From Lactarius indigo (lineage: Eukaryota; Basidiomycota; Agaricomycetes; Russulales; Russulaceae), in assembly GCA_025766275.1 (NCBI GenBank), contig JAFKAC010000002.1:248001-312000 (forward strand): 64,000 nucleotides of DNA, in the 5' to 3' direction. Made by a program: the position numbers and the translations under genes. This document shows, one piece after another, positions 31,910-42,290 of the stretch (its first letter is position 1; each line of letters opens with the position of its first letter). The notes beneath the pieces are model-generated. The model made no database searches, was not told the origin of the DNA, and was given only the letters and a program-made list of their open reading frames with translations.

Positions 31910-34900
31910 GAGCTGACAGGGAGGCCAATTCAATGTATAGTGTTCGCGATAGTGCTATGACAATCAAAGTCCTCGTTCGCCTTTACTACAAAGAAGCTCG
32001 CATAAATGTGCTGCTAGACAGCGGTGCAACAGACAACCTAATCGACCGAAACCTAATCCAAAAACTTGGACTAGGAACCACTCCTCTGAAACCACCCAGA
32101 TTGGTCCGGAATGTAGATGGATCGCTAAACAAAGATGGCACCATGACAGAAACATGCCAGCTATGGATAAAAAGAGGAGAAGAAGAAACTCCTTTCCAGT
32201 TTTTCGTAACTAGCCTAGGGGAAGACAGAATGATCTTTGGATACCCCTGGTTCGAACACGAAAACCCAGACATAGACTGGAAGAAACAAGAACTGAAAGG
32301 AGAAGCCATCACCATCCTGACAGGAGGGTACCGCTTCCGAAGAAAGCGACACCAAGAAGCGAAAACGGCAGCAACCAAAACAACCTTTGACCCAGTAAAA
32401 GAAACTGCAATCCCAGAAGAATACCAACGCCACAACAAAGTATTCTCAGACGAAGAAGCACAGCGCTTTCCCCCAGAAAGAGAAGAAGACCATCCCATCA
32501 CATTGCGACCAGATGCACCCAACAAGATCAACTGCAAAATCTACCCCTTGACTCCAGAAGAAGACAAGGAGTTGAAGGCATATCTCGACGAAAACATAGC
32601 AAAAGGATACATCTATGAAGGAAGCTCCCCCTACGCTTCCTCCTTCTTCTTCAGAAAGAAAACAGACGGAGGGTTGCGCCCTATCCTGGACTACAGACCC
32701 CTAAACACCTGGACAATAAAAGACACTTACCCACTACCTCTCATCTCCGACATCCTGACCAACTTAAATGGGAAAACACTGTTCTCAAAGTTCGATATCA
32801 GATGGGGGTACCATAATATCCGCATAAAAGAGGAAGACCAGTGGAAGGCAGCCTTCAAGACACCAAGGGGGCTGTTCATCCCTCGAGTCATGACCTTCGG
32901 CCTCACAAATGCACCAGCTACCTTTGCAAGAACCATGAGCAGAATACTTCGACCACTTATGGACAAGTACCCAAGAGAGCTATTTGTGTACATGGACGAT
33001 GTCCTGATAGCCACAGAAGAAGATACAGAACGCCACAGACAAATTGTACACAAATTCTTGGAAATCTGTGAAAAGGAATCTTATTTCCTTAAAGCGTCGA
33101 AATGTGTGTTCGAACAAAGAAAGATCCACTACCTAGGCATTGTCATCGATGGGTCTCAAATCAAAATCGACCCAAAGAAGGTAGAAGGACTAAAAGACTG
33201 GCCAAGAGACATCAAGTCAGTCAAACAAGCAAGAAGCCTGTTGGGAACACTAAGTTATCAGCGACCCTTCATCCCCAACTTCGCTCATTTAGCAAGACCC
33301 ATCACAGACACAATAAAGACGTCAGAAGGACCCTTCAGATGGACAAAGGAAGCAGCAGAAGCCTTAGAAGCTCTCATCACGCTTGTGTGCAAAGACCCCA
33401 TCTTATGCCAACCAGATATGGACAAACCTTTCGAACTAGAAGTAGATGCCTCCGCTTTCGCCACAGGGGCAATCTTAACACAAAGAGACAGCCGAAACAA
33501 ACCACAAGCTGTGGGATACTTCTCCAAATCATTTTCTGAAGCGGAGCGCAACTATGACATCCATGACAGGGAACTCCTGGCAGTAATCAGAGGACTGGAA
33601 CACTGGAGACACCTCCTTTTAGGATCCCCCCACGAAATCACAGTGTTTACAGACCACAAAAACCTAGAGTATTATCGCCACCCTCGACAAATCAATAGGA
33701 GAGTGGCGCGCTACATCCCCAGACTTGCAGACTATCACATCAAACTTTACCACAAGCCCGGACCCCAAAACCATGCTGATGCCCTGTCAAGACGCCCTGA
33801 CCACGACACCGGAGCAGGGGATAACACTGATGTAGTGGTCCTGACCCCAACCATCTTCGCAAACTCCGCTCTCTCCATAAGGATAGATGACCGGGTCATG
33901 GCACACCAATTAGACCACCAAGACACTCTGGACGAGTGGGCCGCCCCCTTCCACCTAGTGAAACAAGGAAAACACTGGTGGAGAGGTGACAAGCTGGTGG
34001 TTGTGGACAACACACCGCTAAAGAGGGGGGTAATTTCCCTGTTTCACGATACAAAAACAGCTGGACACCCCGGAATAACAAAGACCCTGTGGTTAGTGTC
34101 ACAAGACTATTGGTGGCCAAACATGAAAGACGACATATCCGCATATGTAAAGGGCTGTGCCACATGCCAATCAAACAAGAACTTCCCTGGGAACCCAAAA
34201 CCACCAATATTCCCCATCAAGACTAACCCAGAAGCACTCCCTTTTGAAACCATCGCTCTAGACTTTATCACAAAGCTACCCCAATCAGAAGACAATGACA
34301 CAATTCTCACCATCACAGATCATGACTGTTCCAAAGCAGCCTTCTTTATCCCATGCAGCGAAACAATAGACGCAGAAGGAGTGGCAAAACTCTATGCCAA
34401 AACTGTCCTGCCACACTATGGACTACCAAGAAGGGTCATCTCCGACAGAGACCCCAGATTCACAGCGAAGTTCATCAAAGAACTGTGCAGAGTGCTTGAC
34501 ATAGAACAAAACATAAGCACAGCATACCACCCACAAACAGATGGACAATCAGAGCGAACAAACCAGTGGTTAGAACAGTACCTCCGAATGTTCATAAACC
34601 ATCAACAAGACAATTGGGCGGAGCTACTACCACTGGCACAGTACACCCACAACTCCTGGCCAAGCGCAACCACTAAAAAGGCACCCTATGAATTAATTCT
34701 TGGATACATCCCAAGAGTACACCAACCAGAAAGAACGACCACAGTACCAGGAACACAAGAGAGATTGGAGCGAATCCAGGAAGCCAGAAGGACCGCCCAA
34801 GCAGCAATTACCCATGCACAGTCACTCTACAAAGAATCCTCTCGCTTTGAACAACACACAGAAGGAGATAGTGTGTGGCTGGATGCCAGGAACTTGAAAA

Positions 34901-36774
34901 CAACGCACCCTAGTTTCAAGTTAGCCCCAAAAAGATATGGACCCTTCAGGGTCACAAAGAAGATCTCCGCCACCACATATGCCCTGAAACTTCCCCATCA
35001 GTGGCGGATCCACCCAGTATTCCATGCGTCACTCCTGATGCCATACAAAGAAACCCCCATACATGGAAAGAACTTTACGGAACCACCCCCAGATCTAGTA
35101 GATGGAGAACAGGAGTGGGAAGTCGAGAGAATACTAGAAACAAGACGCCACAGGAACCAGTTACAGTTCCTAATCAAGTGGAAGGGATACTCCAATGCAC
35201 ACAACAGTTGGGAACCAGAAAAGAACCTCAACGCCCCAGAACTTATTCAGGAACACTTCGAAAGCAATCCCAGAAGCGAAGGAGCAAAGCAATGGTTAAA
35301 ACGAAAGGAAGTAACAGTACGAACAGCAACCACCTTCCCCACTAGCTTCCTCACCATGCCCTCTCGCTCCTCCTCTGTAGAACGTCTTGTTGCTCGTGCC
35401 ATGGAAAGAGGCTCCTTTGACGAAACACCCTCTGTCACACCCTCCTCTGGCTATTCTCCCTTCCCAGCACGACCCCCTTCCTTGCCTTCACTCATCCAGG
35501 AACCACAACCCATCGATCCCACCATGCCCAGCATCATAGAAACAGAAGGAGGAGGAATAGCCCTTCGCGTTCCCCCTCCTGGACACACAGCTCCCCCTAC
35601 TCCCAAGATACACCGACCTACCACCTCCCCCCCTGATCCTAGAGTGACCATGGCTCGTCTCAGCGAAATAATCAACGACCCAATCATGGACGCACTCCCC
35701 ATTAACTATGAAAGAATGCACATCGCTGCTGAAGAAGACGACGACCCTGGCTACCCCTTCTTCTTGAATGATCCCTGGAGCAGCCGCTATGTCCACTTCC
35801 TCATCCCTGACGACGCTGACCCAACCTCGTACATCCGAAAGGATGCCAAATGGATCAAGATCAGTGAAAACAAAGAAGATGTCATCGGCACCATGGGCAA
35901 AAACCTCCCTCACTATGGCCTCCCCCTTTTCCTCCTTCCCAGAAACGATGACCCCCACAACCCAGCTCCCCCCATCACCCCAGCTCAGATGCAGAACTTG
36001 GATGAAGCTTCCCCCACAGCCAGACAAGTCGATGAAGTCCTAGAAGACCTGAAAGATGACCGCCTCACAGCAGAAATCTCCAGGACTCGCCGACTCTTGC
36101 GGAACCAGAAGGCCCTCCGAAAGGAGATTGAAGGCCTGTACAAGACGATGGAGCCCCTCAAAAGGCACCTCCTCAACATGGACATGCAACTAACCAGCAC
36201 CCGAAGAAGGCTGCAAGAACACAAGGCCTATGTCCGGATTGCAGACCGATGGCTCACACTACACCCCCCTCCTCCGGAAGAAGAAACTCACCCCTTTGAA
36301 GTCCACCCCATTCCTGCCCCTGCTCCACCTCGCTACCACTCCATGCCACGACTCCACGACGAACCAGAAGGACCTAGCCCCTCTGCAGAAAGGAAGAAGA
36401 GATGCAAGCGCAGAGCCAACAAGAAGGAGACTGGCACCATTCGACTTTGTTACAGGTGCCAGTCTGAAGACCACCTCTCCTTCGCCTGCCCTCAAAAACA
36501 GAAGTTCTGCTGGAGGTGTTCTAGCACTGACCACTTCCCCTATCAGTGCCTCTGGCCAGCCCCAGAAGAACGCACTCAGTGGTGTGGCAAGTGTTTTACC
36601 AGCAACAGCCACGAAGAAATCAAGTGCCCCAAGTATGAAAATTGTCGCAAGTGTGGGGCCCATGGTCCCTTCAACTTCCTTCGCCAACATCGCTGCCCCC
36701 TCCCTCGCGAAAGCACCCCCTCCAACGATGTAGACAACGATGTCTATGACCTGATGGACTTCGAAGCACTCTAG
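31892..36774 (+). CDS. Gypsy-3 pol fused to a zinc-knuckle module
   Basis: One open frame of about 1620 residues. Protease 'LLDSGATDNLI'; RT with 'LFVYMDDVLIA' (about 32983); RNase H 'EVDASAFATGAIL'; integrase zinc site ending 'CATCQSNK'; core with 'ALDFITKLP', 'SDRDPRF' and 'SERTNQWLEQYLR'; chromodomain 'FLIKWKGYSNAHNSW' (about 35169). Then an extra ~450 residues: a Pro/Ser-rich linker, 'VIGTMGKNLPHYGLPL', 'DDRLTAEISRTRRLL', a coiled coil ('RRRLQEHKAY'), and Cys clusters 'CYRCQSEDHLSFAC', 'CWRCSSTDHFPYQC' and 'CGKCFTSNSHEEIKC'. Most Gypsy Pol proteins stop soon after the chromodomain; the fused second nucleocapsid-like tail is unusual. Confidence 0.92.
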
Positions 36775-36800
36775 GGAGAGTTGACTTAGAGAGGGGCTCA

Positions 36801-37378
36801 TGTTATGATCCGACGCTTCAGACCTAAGCCACAGTATGTCTCCACCCTGCCTTCCCCTTCTGTACCATACCTTGTTACCAAAGGAGCTACTGTTACTAGT
36901 GGCGCTGTTTCTTTGATCCGAACTTCTGCTTACTCCGTTTAGTCTCTTTGATATTGTGTGGACTTGTGTTCATGTTGTTTGGAACCCTGTCCTATATAAA
37001 CCTGTACCATAGACCGTAGGAAGCCAGACTTGGCTTCGTTTGCAATCTAGCAACCTTGCCTCCGTACTTTGGTGTGACCTCGCCTCATCCTCCTCCTCTT
37101 GTGCATCCCCTACCTCAGTCCCTAACAAGGACACTTCGAAGTCTTTGCAGTTGAACTACATCAACGCGTCACACCTGTTATACTCTGTGCACTAGCAAGA
37201 TCAAGTGTAGAGAAGTGTCAGACACTTCGGACGAGGAGTCCTATATTACAGAGTAGTGCTGCACCCTGTGCCACACTTTTGCCACTTGTATTTCATAGCA
37301 ATAAGACAACAGAGGTCTTCGCTTGATACTTGTGTGATTAGAAACCTTCAGAACCCACGCCCCTGCTAGGGCGTAACA
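36801..37378 (+). repeat. Gypsy-3 3' LTR
   Basis: 578 bp, one difference from the 5' copy. It is preceded by the purine-rich 'agagagggg'. Confidence 0.94.
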
Positions 37379-37383
37379 GTGCG

Positions 37384-37571
37384 GGCGGTGCTTCCACACT
37401 GATGCCAATCACGATGAAATTCGGTGCCCACAGTACGAAATGTGTCGCAAGTGTGGCAAACGCGGACCCTTCCTCTTTCTCAAAACGCATTACTGTCGGC
37501 TCGACATTTCCCCGTGGCCGGAGAATGATCTCGATGCTGACATCTACAACCTCATAGACCCAGAATCCTGA
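37384..37571 (+). CDS. Gypsy-2 ORF3, 3' part after Gypsy-3 insertion
   Basis: Continues ORF3 in frame after one TSD copy. It completes the third Cys cluster ('CFHTDANHDEIRC', 'YEMCRKCGKRGPF') and ends 'LDADIYNLIDPES' at TGA 37569-37571. The same ending occurs in Gypsy-2b. Confidence 0.8.
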
Positions 37572-37604
37572 AGTCGAGGCGTCTTCAGACCAAGATGGGG
37601 GTAA

Positions 37605-38172
37605 TGTTACGATTTTCTTAGACTCGTCTCTTTCTTCACCATTATTTCCTTCCCACACTATACGAGCCCTGTACGACTACGCGAACCCCACGACTACCCG
37701 GTTTCTATCACGCGCCTTGCTTATCGACGTTCTCTTCTGATAAAGCTTGGCATGTACCAGTTTCCGACTTGTTTCCTCTCACGCGCGACCCCGCGTGATT
37801 CTCCCTTATTCTCGATATGATCCTGCCTTGTTCCCTTTATGTTCGTCCCTTTCTTCCCCAGTATGGCGATGGCGCCATCTGTTTGCGATGGCCATACAGT
37901 ACGATTTCTATTTAACTCTAGTCACACCTAGCTTGTACGGTAGACTAGACTTCTTGTGTAATACTACACTCGTCTATACAAAGTCTCCCTGTTCCCCAAC
38001 CCTTGTCTTCGCTAGACCTTCGAGTCTTAGCCCTCCTCTACAGTCCGAGTGACATACGTCCTTGTGACTCTTGTGCATCATTTCTACTGAAGTCGAGCCT
38101 TCGAGCTTTGACTACCGAGCGATTGACTGACTTAGTACAGGTCGTACTTAACGCCCCTGTAGTGGCGTTACA
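37605..38172 (+). repeat. Gypsy-2 3' LTR
   Basis: 568 bp, followed by TSD AGAGC 38173-38177. A purine run 'gatgggggtaa' precedes it. Confidence 0.94.
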
Positions 38173-38343
38173 AGAGCCATGACTTTCCCTGGGCCTCTCT
38201 GGTACCAGCGTATTCTTGTACTTGGCAAGATGGTGCTCGAGTCCTTGCTTGTACTTGGGACATCGGACCATATGTCCAGACAGTCCACGTGACGTGGTGA
38301 ATGTCTGACCACAATCCACCCCAACACACTTGTGAGCTGGCAT
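38173..38343 (-). pseudogene. Plavaka-like transposase, segment 1 of 5 (zinc-finger exon)
   Basis: N terminus of the transposase. ATG at 38343-38341 begins 'MPAHKCVGVDCGQTFTTSRG', a C2HC-type finger (C-x4-C ... H-x3-C with 'SGHMVRC') as expected at the N terminus of Plavaka proteins. An in-frame ATG upstream at 38502 would add about 53 residues with no recognisable domain, so the later start is preferred. The exon is cut at TSD AGAGC by Gypsy-2; codons resume at 22373. It is divergent from the DUF6698-like gene, 198 bp apart. Confidence 0.82.
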
Positions 38344-38541
38344 AGTAGGAAATCCAAAATCGCACGCTGAAACAGTGTATTTGAGGAAACCGATGTCGTG
38401 GTAGGTCAGTGGTACAACCAAGTATGACAACTTCAAACATTTCACAAAGTATCTGTCATGTGACCAATACGGATATACCCGGATGGCATCATGTGGAACC
38501 ATTTTTTTCGTCTCGTCTCTATCACCATCTTCATATCTACC
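38344..38541. promoter_or_regulatory. short divergent promoter region of the two transposon genes
   Basis: 198 bp between the transposase start and the DUF6698-like start on the other strand. It includes a poly-T/CT stretch just before the plus-strand ATG. A shared bidirectional promoter is inferred from geometry. Confidence 0.5.
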
Positions 38542-40034
38542 ATGCCCCGTGGCCCAACACGTTCATCTGTTGTCACTCAACTCATTAATCGTCTTGGCGA
38601 TTCTGGTGCTCAGGATGATCCAACGTAAGCCCCAATTTTTATCACATACTGACTGCCACTGATAGGGTCGGCTTGACTCAGAGTGTTGAGCTCCTTCATG
38701 CCTTCAGAGGGAAGGCACGTTGGATAACGCGATTGAAAGGACCATTCATCGACATCAAGGCTGTCTTATGGGCAGGTCTTGGCAATACCCCGTAAGTGTT
38801 ATTAACATCAATGTTTCGGCCCGAACTTATTCATTTCATCCAATAGTGCAGATGAGGACATTGAAATATTCGATGAGATCATGGGGCTTCATCCAGAGCT
38901 CCGTGAGTTTACCATGGCCATTGCAAGTCGCGAGGATTTGGAAGGGTACCACGACTTTTGTGCTATGGTGTGTATATGCGCCGCTAACACCGCATACATA
39001 ATATACTCACCTCCTATACAGATGGCCGAACTCATGTCTGATGCAAGGGCATGCGATACCAATCGCTTGGTTGAGCGTGTCCTTAGTTACATCCCCTTCG
39101 ACGTCACCACTGTCCCCATTCCCTTGCTATCACCCAGTGACAAGTCCAGGCGGGGATGGAACCACGATGCAACGGCCGCTGCATTGTGCCCCCTTAAACT
39201 GCGTACAAAGTTCGCCCTAGACCCCATGCACGTGCTTCATTCAATGACCGCTCATCTCAGCAACTGACATATGTTTACAGTGGGTTTCATAACAGTGTAC
39301 AAAGTGGGACTCTGAGGATCAAGACCGGAGATTACCCGTGCTTCCTTTACCCCCACGACGCCACATACAACCCGGGAGACCGTGCAAAGGGTCTCTTTCG
39401 TGGACACATCTTTATACGGGTGTGTTGTTATCGTTTCATTATGATAGGTCCACCTGATACATTGTTACGAGGCCCTTCGGTCAATTTATACTGGTCCCTC
39501 ATCTGCCTTCACAGGACATTGAACAGCTGCGCGCGCATCCAACTCAGAACTCAATGGGATGACACAAGTATCCCCTGAGATGATCGCATATATTTCTGTC
39601 CAGGTATTGTTGCTCCCGCTCACCTCAATATACTCACATCCAATATAACTTCTAGACTCATTATGCACTCTCCGACATCCGGAATTGGGGCGATATTTCC
39701 CGGAGCTCGTTTCAATATCAAAAGTTCTTTAAGAACATCATCAAATTGTTTCGCAACCGAGACTCTGCATGGGTCAAAGAGACCCTCAAGTACCTAACCA
39801 AGTGAGCCTCCGTCGTTGTCTTAGGACCGACAACAAATCATATTGCAGTGAACTTCCAGCATTGAAACGCCACCGCTGTGGTCACAATAAAGATCTCAAC
39901 TCCGACTCAGACCAAGATAGCGAAGATGAAACAGAAACAATGTTGGCACAACAGCAAAACAATGACTCCGGTGAACCACAAGAAGGTGACGACACAGTGA
40001 GTCCCAAACTATATACACCTCTTCCGTTGATACT
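38542..40034 (+). pseudogene. DUF6698-like gene, 5' part
   Basis: ATG 38542 (MPRGPTRSSVVTQLINRLG). Clear exons at 38542-38624, 38666-38791, 38847-38967 and 39022 onward, with further short introns. Motifs: 'GLHPELREFTMAIASREDL', 'KSRRGWNHDATAAALCPLKL', 'DYPCFLYPHDATYNPGDRAK' followed by 'GLFRGHIFIR', 'TGPSSA', 'TRWD/QWDDTS', 'THYALSDIRNWGD', 'FQYQKFFKNIIKLF' and 'SAWVKETLKYLTK'. The order matches the fungal DUF6698 family as remembered; its function is not known. The intron near 39252 may use a GC donor, since no GT donor gives the right phase. The last intron (donor about 39996) is interrupted by Gypsy-2b at 40035. Confidence 0.75.
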
Positions 40035-40039
40035 ATACA
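40035..40039. repeat. TSD ATACA, left copy (Gypsy-2b)
   Basis: ATACA here and at 47911-47915, close to the 3' end of a DUF6698 intron. Confidence 0.88.
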
Positions 40040-40607
40040 TGTTACGTTTTTCTTGGACTCGTTTCTTTCCCCACTATTACTTCCTTCCCACACCATACGA
40101 GCCCTGTACGACTACGCGGACTTTACGATTACCCGGTTTCTATCACGCGCCTTGCTTATCGACGTTCTCTTCTGATAAAGCTTGACATGTGCCAGTTTCC
40201 GACTTGTTCCCTCTCACGCGCGACCCCGCGTGATTCTCCTTTGTTCCCGATATAACCTCACTTTGTTCCCTTTATGCTTATCCCTTTCTTCCTCGGTTTG
40301 GCGATGGCGCCATCTGTTTGCAATCGTTGTACAGCACAATCACTATTTAACTCTCGTCATACCTAGCTTGTACGGTAGACTAGACTTCTTGTGTAATACT
40401 ACACTTGTCTACGCGGAGTCTCCTTGAATCCCAATCCTTGTCTTTGCTAGGCCTTCGAGTCTTAGCCTTCCTCTATAGTCCAAGTGACATACGTCCTTGT
40501 GACTCTTGTGCATCATCACTACTGAAGTCAAGCCTTTGAGCTTTGACTACCGAGCGATTGACTGACTTAGTACAGGTCGTACTCAACGCCCCTGTAGTGG
40601 CGTTACA
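40040..40607 (+). repeat. Gypsy-2b 5' LTR
   Basis: 568 bp. TATTTAA at 40344 and AGACTAGACTT at 40377-40387, again 33 nt apart. The matching binding site at 40610-40620 (AAGTCTACTCT) has one mismatch at 40617. Confidence 0.93.
40344..40387 (+). promoter_or_regulatory. Gypsy-2b LTR TATA element and self-primer
   Basis: Same TATA-to-primer spacing (33 nt) as the other three elements. 10 of 11 nt pair with 40610-40620. Confidence 0.65.
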
Positions 40608-40625
40608 TTAAGTCTACTCTCCACA

Positions 40626-42290
40626 GTGGCTCTCACCAGCTGAAGCCGAACACAGTTCGTCAAAGAGTACTTGGAGTGGCACCCTTACGACGACCTAAGA
40701 CCTTCCATCAAAGGAACCGCTCTTTGGAGAAACACTCCACACGACGAAGGGTACTACGTCTACGACCCCGATAAACTCACATACGAACCAATCGAGTATA
40801 TTGAAGATCAACATATCTGGGCCTACGTCGCCTACTCCGATTCGAAACACTCCTGGTACTCCTATAAGCCCGTCCCTGCACACTTAGGCCTAGGACCAGG
40901 AAAAGGACAAATCAGCGCCATCGAGGCTGATTCCGATATCGAAGAACCATCTTCCGAACCCGACTTAGACAACCCAACACTTACGCCTACCATCCAACGA
41001 CCTGTGGACTTCGCGTCGTATGCCAACATGTCCACCACCCAACTCTCCACCACCCTCACCTCCTCACAACCAGCCGCAGGGTCCTCGGCAGCGAATCCTG
41101 CAAGTAGTGGAGGACATCTTGTGGGAGGAAGTATGTCGGCAGGCGGAGGAGGCACTGCGGGAGGCGCAGGAAGCCATCATGGAGGTGGTGCGCCTGGAGG
41201 TGGAGGCGGTGCGTCTGGAGGTGGAGGCGGTGCGCCTGGAGGCGGAGGCGGCGCGCCTGGAGGTGGAGGCGGCGGAGCAGCAGCAGGTCCCGCCGCCGGA
41301 GGACCTCCCCCACCAAACGGACGACTCGGAGGGAATCCCCCACCAGAATTCACTGGGGATCGAGAAGCCAGCAGAGCTTTCCTAAACGCCTTCGCACTTT
41401 ACCGTGGGATGAACCCGAATGTCCAACAATTGACCCTCCCTTATTCACGCGCTATGACCCTTCTTTCGTACATCCGAGGACCACTAGTGGACGACTGGGT
41501 CGAAGAACAAATACAGTGGCTAGCCGACCAATTGGCGGGAGGAGTAGCCATGAACGCCGAAAACCTATGGAACACTATCGAAACAAGGTTCATCCAGGCA
41601 TACACCGACACTACCCAACAACAAAAAGCCCGCCACGCCATTCAAAACTTACGAATGGACAAAGAAGACATCGACACCTACATAGCCAAGTTCTCTAACT
41701 TGGCCAATAAGGCAGGATACAACAAGGACGAGGCCACTACCCTGGAAATTTTTCAGAAAGGCCTCCCAAATGCGTTAGTCATAAACGCAATCAAGTTCCA
41801 CCACCCCGTAGATTGGGACGATTGGAAGACGGCGGTTACGCTTCAGCAAGCGGAATACCTCCTCCTCAAAGACAGACTCACCAAAGGAAGGACAGACAAG
41901 AAGGGAGGAGCCTCCCGCGACCAATGGCTGAATGCTCTCAACAAAACTAGGGACCCAAACGCAATGGACGTCAGCCGAACTCGTGCCAGAGCAGCAATGA
42001 CGGAGGATGAAAAAAAGCTACTCCAAAAAGAGGGTAGATGCTTCCGATGCCGAGGACAGGGGCACATCTCCAGATTCTGTCCTCAAAAAGCCACCACTAC
42101 CGTCAAAGCCGCAGGTACAAGTGACCCTACTCCAACCACCGCCACTATCTCAATGACCGCATCCCGTCCCCTTTCCAACGAGGAACAAGCCGATGCCCAA
42201 GTAGCAGCCTTGTTCGCCCAAACCCCTGAAGTACGAGAACTAATGGTGGATAAACTCTTCGGACAAAAGAAGGATTTTCTGAACGCTTGA
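40626..42290 (+). pseudogene. Gypsy-2b gag, early stop
   Basis: GTG at 40626 in the same context as Gypsy-2. The sixth codon is TGA (40641-40643) where Gypsy-2 has CGA. Beyond it the frame is open to TGA 42288-42290: 'YDPDKLTYEPIEYIEDQHIW', a Gly-rich repeat tract (41170-41280) longer than in Gypsy-2, the core 'PPPEFTGDREASRAF', and knuckle 'CFRCRGQGHISRFC'. About 90% or more similar to the Gypsy-2 Gag by eye. Confidence 0.85.
42272..42278 (+). promoter_or_regulatory. Gypsy-2b -1 frameshift heptamer GGATTTT
   Basis: G GAT TTT in the gag frame, 9 nt before the gag stop, as in Gypsy-2. Confidence 0.65.

Larger units (their letters stand above)
29432..37378 (+). mobile_element. Gypsy-3: coding-complete chromovirus nested in Gypsy-2
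   Basis: 578-bp LTRs at 29432-30009 and 36801-37378, TGTTATG...CGTAACA, TSD GTGCG. 7947 bp. The LTRs differ at one site (29451 G, 36820 A, a CpG transition). Gag is open from GTG, pol is one uninterrupted frame of about 1620 codons, and there is a plausible -1 frameshift heptamer. This is the only chromovirus in the window with no visible lesion. Confidence 0.95.
22374..38172 (+). mobile_element. Gypsy-2: Ty3/Gypsy chromovirus, split by nested Gypsy-3
   Basis: 568-bp LTRs lie at 22374-22941 and 37605-38172, TGTTACG...GCGTTACA, flanked by AGAGC (22369-22373 and 38173-38177). About 7.8 kb without Gypsy-3. The order is gag, pol, separate ORF3. The two LTRs differ at one position (22918 C, 38149 T). 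Pol carries a 1-nt deletion and one TGA. Gypsy-3 (29432-37378) interrupts ORF3. The same family occurs again at 40040-47910. Confidence 0.95.

Noticed and set aside
35488..36801. Minus-strand ORFs opposite the Gypsy-3 extra module
   Set aside because: Antisense shadows; the plus frame has the conserved Cys clusters.
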